From: an uncultured Colwellia sp.
Lineage (GTDB): Bacteria; Pseudomonadota; Gammaproteobacteria; Enterobacterales; Alteromonadaceae
Assembly (NCBI GenBank): GCA_913061365.1
Contig: CAJXUT010000001.1
Location: 1 to 51,428, forward strand
Reading direction: 5' to 3'
DNA length: 51,428 nt
Positions 49,169 to 51,428 of this stretch are shown here, piece by piece. Under the pieces are notes generated by a model. That model was not told the DNA's origin. It was given only the letters and a program-made list of their open reading frames with translations, and did not search any database. The translations under genes and the position numbers were made by a program. How positions within the stretch are numbered: position 1 is the stretch's first letter; every line of letters starts with the position of its first letter.

Positions 49169-50527
49169 TTATATTTTATCCATAGGTTCAGTAGAAGAAT
49201 AATCACAGCCATTTTGGCGGCATTGCTGACAAAATGGATGCTGATACTTCAAAGCTTCAATTTCGTGATGTGAACGCTCTAAAAAATTAACACCTAACAT
49301 ATTTTTTTTATCATACACACCACAACATAGAGCAACTTCTCCATCATAGTTGATAACTGTTTGGTTAAACCTTAATTCACAATCGTAATTACCTGAACGA
49401 TGTTTAATCACATTCGGTATATATTGACGAGGATCCATGAGCAATTCAGACAAAATATTCTTATCTGCATCATCTACCTGATCATTCATGAGCCTCACCA
49501 ATTTTTCAATTGGCTGGAAAAAAGCTTGCATAGGACTATGAGAAAAATTTAACTCATGACAAACTGAATTCACTACATCTTTTTCATGAAAGTTATTTTT
49601 ATATAGATGTTGTCCTACCCATACATGAGAGTTGCTTTTATATTTATCTAAATAGTAACGCAACAAATACATATTAGATTTGAGTAGTGATATTTTTCCA
49701 CGTTTATGTGTTTTACTATAAGTCTGTTCACTAAAACCCGACAAAGATATTTTTATCTCATCAGGATTAGCCTGTGCTAATTTTTCAATCCCTTGCTCTG
49801 TGTTTAAATTTGTGGAAATGTGAACACTGAAACCATGATCTTTAACTATTTTTATAATTTCTGATAATTTAGGGTGTAGCATAGGCTCTCCCCAATTATA
49901 GAGCCATATTTGAGGGTTATCACTAATAGATTCTTGCTTTATTTTATTTAATATTGATCTAAAAAGTGCCACCGGCATCATACCAATATTACGATCGGCA
50001 ATTGAAAAGTTACCTACAGGACAACTGGGGCATCGTAAGTTACATGTTCCACTTATATCAATGGTATAAACATATGTATCAGCTTCTCTAGGGCTATAAC
50101 GTAATAATGTTTTATTCGCTTGTGGATCATAAACTTCTGACTCTAAATAATCCCGAGGTTTAACTCGTTTAAGAAATGAGATGAGTTCTTGATCATTTGG
50201 GTTAACTGAAATTGCTTTTTCCAACCATGGGCGTGCAGCTTCCCAATGATTATTTCTATATAGTTCTTTTGCTAATAATTTATAGGTCGCATATTGTTCC
50301 TCATTATCAGGATCTTCTAGCACGACTTCATCAATTAACTTCAATGCCGTTTTCAATTTACCAAGAGATAAATTCAATGTGCCTAAGTTATGCTTTACCG
50401 CTAACGAAAAGAAATCAGCCGCAAGTAATTTCAAATAAAGTTCTTCTGCCTCTTCAAATTGACCACTTCGATGAAAAGTAACAGCTTGCTCTAATATTTC
50501 TCGGGCAGATGACTCAGTTAAAATCAT
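49169..50527 (-). CDS. TPR repeat-containing radical SAM/SPASM protein
   Basis: N-terminal TPR-like repeats; DISGTCNLRCPSCPVGN (CxxxCxxC); C-terminal GEVALCCGVYDKKNMLG...PFCQQCRQNGCDYSS SPASM-like cysteines. Confidence 0.9.
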   Translation of the reverse strand: MILTESSAREILEQAVTFHRSGQFEEAEELYLKLLAADFFSLAVKHNLGTLNLSLGKLKTALKLIDEVVLEDPDNEEQYATYKLLAKELYRNNHWEAARPWLEKAISVNPNDQELISFLKRVKPRDYLESEVYDPQANKTLLRYSPREADTYVYTIDISGTCNLRCPSCPVGNFSIADRNIGMMPVALFRSILNKIKQESISDNPQIWLYNWGEPMLHPKLSEIIKIVKDHGFSVHISTNLNTEQGIEKLAQANPDEIKISLSGFSEQTYSKTHKRGKISLLKSNMYLLRYYLDKYKSNSHVWVGQHLYKNNFHEKDVVNSVCHELNFSHSPMQAFFQPIEKLVRLMNDQVDDADKNILSELLMDPRQYIPNVIKHRSGNYDCELRFNQTVINYDGEVALCCGVYDKKNMLGVNFLERSHHEIEALKYQHPFCQQCRQNGCDYSSTEPMDKI

Positions 50528-50677
50528 ATTTACTTACCTGTTAATATACCTTAATTTTAAAATGGCTATTCATAAAATTATCTATGCTAGACGCACAAAA
50601 ATGTATAAACTATCACCAACAATTGTATTTATCATAACAGATTAAAGTTGGTCGTTAGATCATTATAAAGGACTAAA

Positions 50678-51428
50678 ATGAAAGAAAATTATTCAAAATA
50701 CTCATTACCCTTCAAATATTCATGCCTGGCTTTATCTCTATTCTCCATCAATGTTCTAGCTGACAATGGCTGTACTCCAGGTTTTTATAAACCAATAAGT
50801 GCTCCTGTTACTGATAGCTGTACTGCAGCACTTGCAGGATATTATGTGCCTAATTCAGGTGCAACTACAGCAATCATTGCCCCACCAGGAAGTTATGTAG
50901 CAAGTGTCGGTCAATCTGCGGCCACGTTAGCACCTGTTGGAAGCTATGTAGCCAATGCTGGCCAAACTACCGCTATCCAAGCACCTTTCGGTACGTATGT
51001 TAATGCTGAGGGAGCGAGTCAAACAACACCAGCACCTATTGGCAGCTTTGTTGATACCCAAGGAGCAAGCCAAGCAACACAAGCCCCAGCTGGCACTTAT
51101 GTTAGTACCGAAGGAGCAAGTGAAGCAACACCGGCACCTGCGGGTAGCTATGTCGCAAATGCTGGTCAATCTGCGGCTACAAATGCGCCTATTGGTAGCT
51201 ATGTAGCCAATACTGGCCAAACTACCGCTAGTCTAGCGCCTGTCGGAACGTATGTTGATACTGAGGGTGCAAGCCAAACCACATCAGCGCCAATCGGCAG
51301 CTATGTTGATACCCAAGGAGCAAGTCAAGCAACACCTGCTCCGATTGGTAGCTTTGTTGATACCATAGGTGCTAGCCAAGCAACACAAGCCCCAGCTGGC
51401 ACTTATGTTAGTACCGAAGGAGCAAGTG
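50678..51428 (+). CDS. Secreted repeat protein with 17-aa repeats (partial; continues beyond window)
   Basis: ATG at 50678 with upstream aaagga; translation MKENYSKYSLPFKYSCLALSLFSINVLADNGCTPGFYKP... followed by APxG[ST][YF]Vxxx G... repeats; frame open to window end (absent from ORF track because no stop). Confidence 0.88.
   Translation, partial: MKENYSKYSLPFKYSCLALSLFSINVLADNGCTPGFYKPISAPVTDSCTAALAGYYVPNSGATTAIIAPPGSYVASVGQSAATLAPVGSYVANAGQTTAIQAPFGTYVNAEGASQTTPAPIGSFVDTQGASQATQAPAGTYVSTEGASEATPAPAGSYVANAGQSAATNAPIGSYVANTGQTTASLAPVGTYVDTEGASQTTSAPIGSYVDTQGASQATPAPIGSFVDTIGASQATQAPAGTYVSTEGAS
50879..51428 (+). repeat. 51-bp in-frame tandem repeats (10 full units and a partial 11th)
   Basis: Units start at 50879, 50930, 50981, 51032, 51083, 51134, 51185, 51236, 51287, 51338, 51389; consensus APxG[ST][YF]VxxxGx[ST]xxTx. 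Confidence 0.95.

Noticed and set aside
50927-51220. 97-aa minus ORF and 83-aa plus ORF (50955..51206) in the repeat region
   Set aside because: Shadow frames generated by the 51-bp periodicity; the real frame starts at 50678 and is open to the window end.
50879-51428. Tandem array considered as CRISPR or satellite
   Set aside because: Period is exactly 51 bp and in frame, units are contiguous with no spacers, and the protein pattern is conserved; it is a coding repeat.
1-51428. tRNA/rRNA genes, intact insertion sequences, prophage
   Set aside because: No tRNA T-arm signatures in a plausible context, no rRNA sequence, and no transposase ORF other than the domesticated IS481-like regulator were seen.

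Overview
This is a low-GC gammaproteobacterial chromosomal window, probably Colwellia-like; the organism is inferred from codon usage, gene content and the Pfa cluster, not proven. Its centrepiece is a complete secondary-lipid (Pfa) polyunsaturated fatty acid synthase locus at about 26.0-46.4 kb. The minus strand carries pfaR-like regulator > pfaA (KS-AT-4xACP-KR) > pfaB > pfaC > pfaD. Divergent to it is the phosphopantetheinyl transferase pfaE, convergent with a YbgC/Orf6-like hotdog thioesterase. Upstream of the locus lie rpsT (3' end), an M49-like lipoprotein peptidase, a TlpA-like thioredoxin, an acyl-CoA dehydrogenase, DUF3010, a sugar-acid-type catabolic cluster (SDR, amidohydrolase/lactonase, enolase superfamily, class II aldolase), an NRDE protein, a ThrE-type exporter, TetR, an M13 peptidase, a PAS-MCP, a cobalamin adenosyltransferase, an RND pump pair, TerB, CvfB, a TVP38-like protein and an orphan PIN protein. 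Downstream are a CBS / P-II-like / two-gene DUF1538 operon, a TPR-radical SAM-SPASM enzyme, and a divergent secreted protein made of 51-bp (17-aa) repeats that runs off the window end. Most interesting observations: (1) the Pfa regulator looks like a domesticated IS481-type transposase that has lost catalytic residues; (2) a perfect 20-bp palindrome sits just upstream of it and a perfect FNR-type box lies in the pfaR/pfaE divergent region; (3) a ~105-bp imperfect hairpin lies between pfaC and pfaD; (4) a cysteine-free repeat protein with higher-order repeat structure is divergent from a radical SAM enzyme; (5) the DUF1538 x2 + P-II + CBS operon may be an uncharacterised regulated transport system; (6) a 57-aa membrane microprotein is absent from the ORF track. 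All calls are from reading sequence and recalled family motifs; no searches were run.
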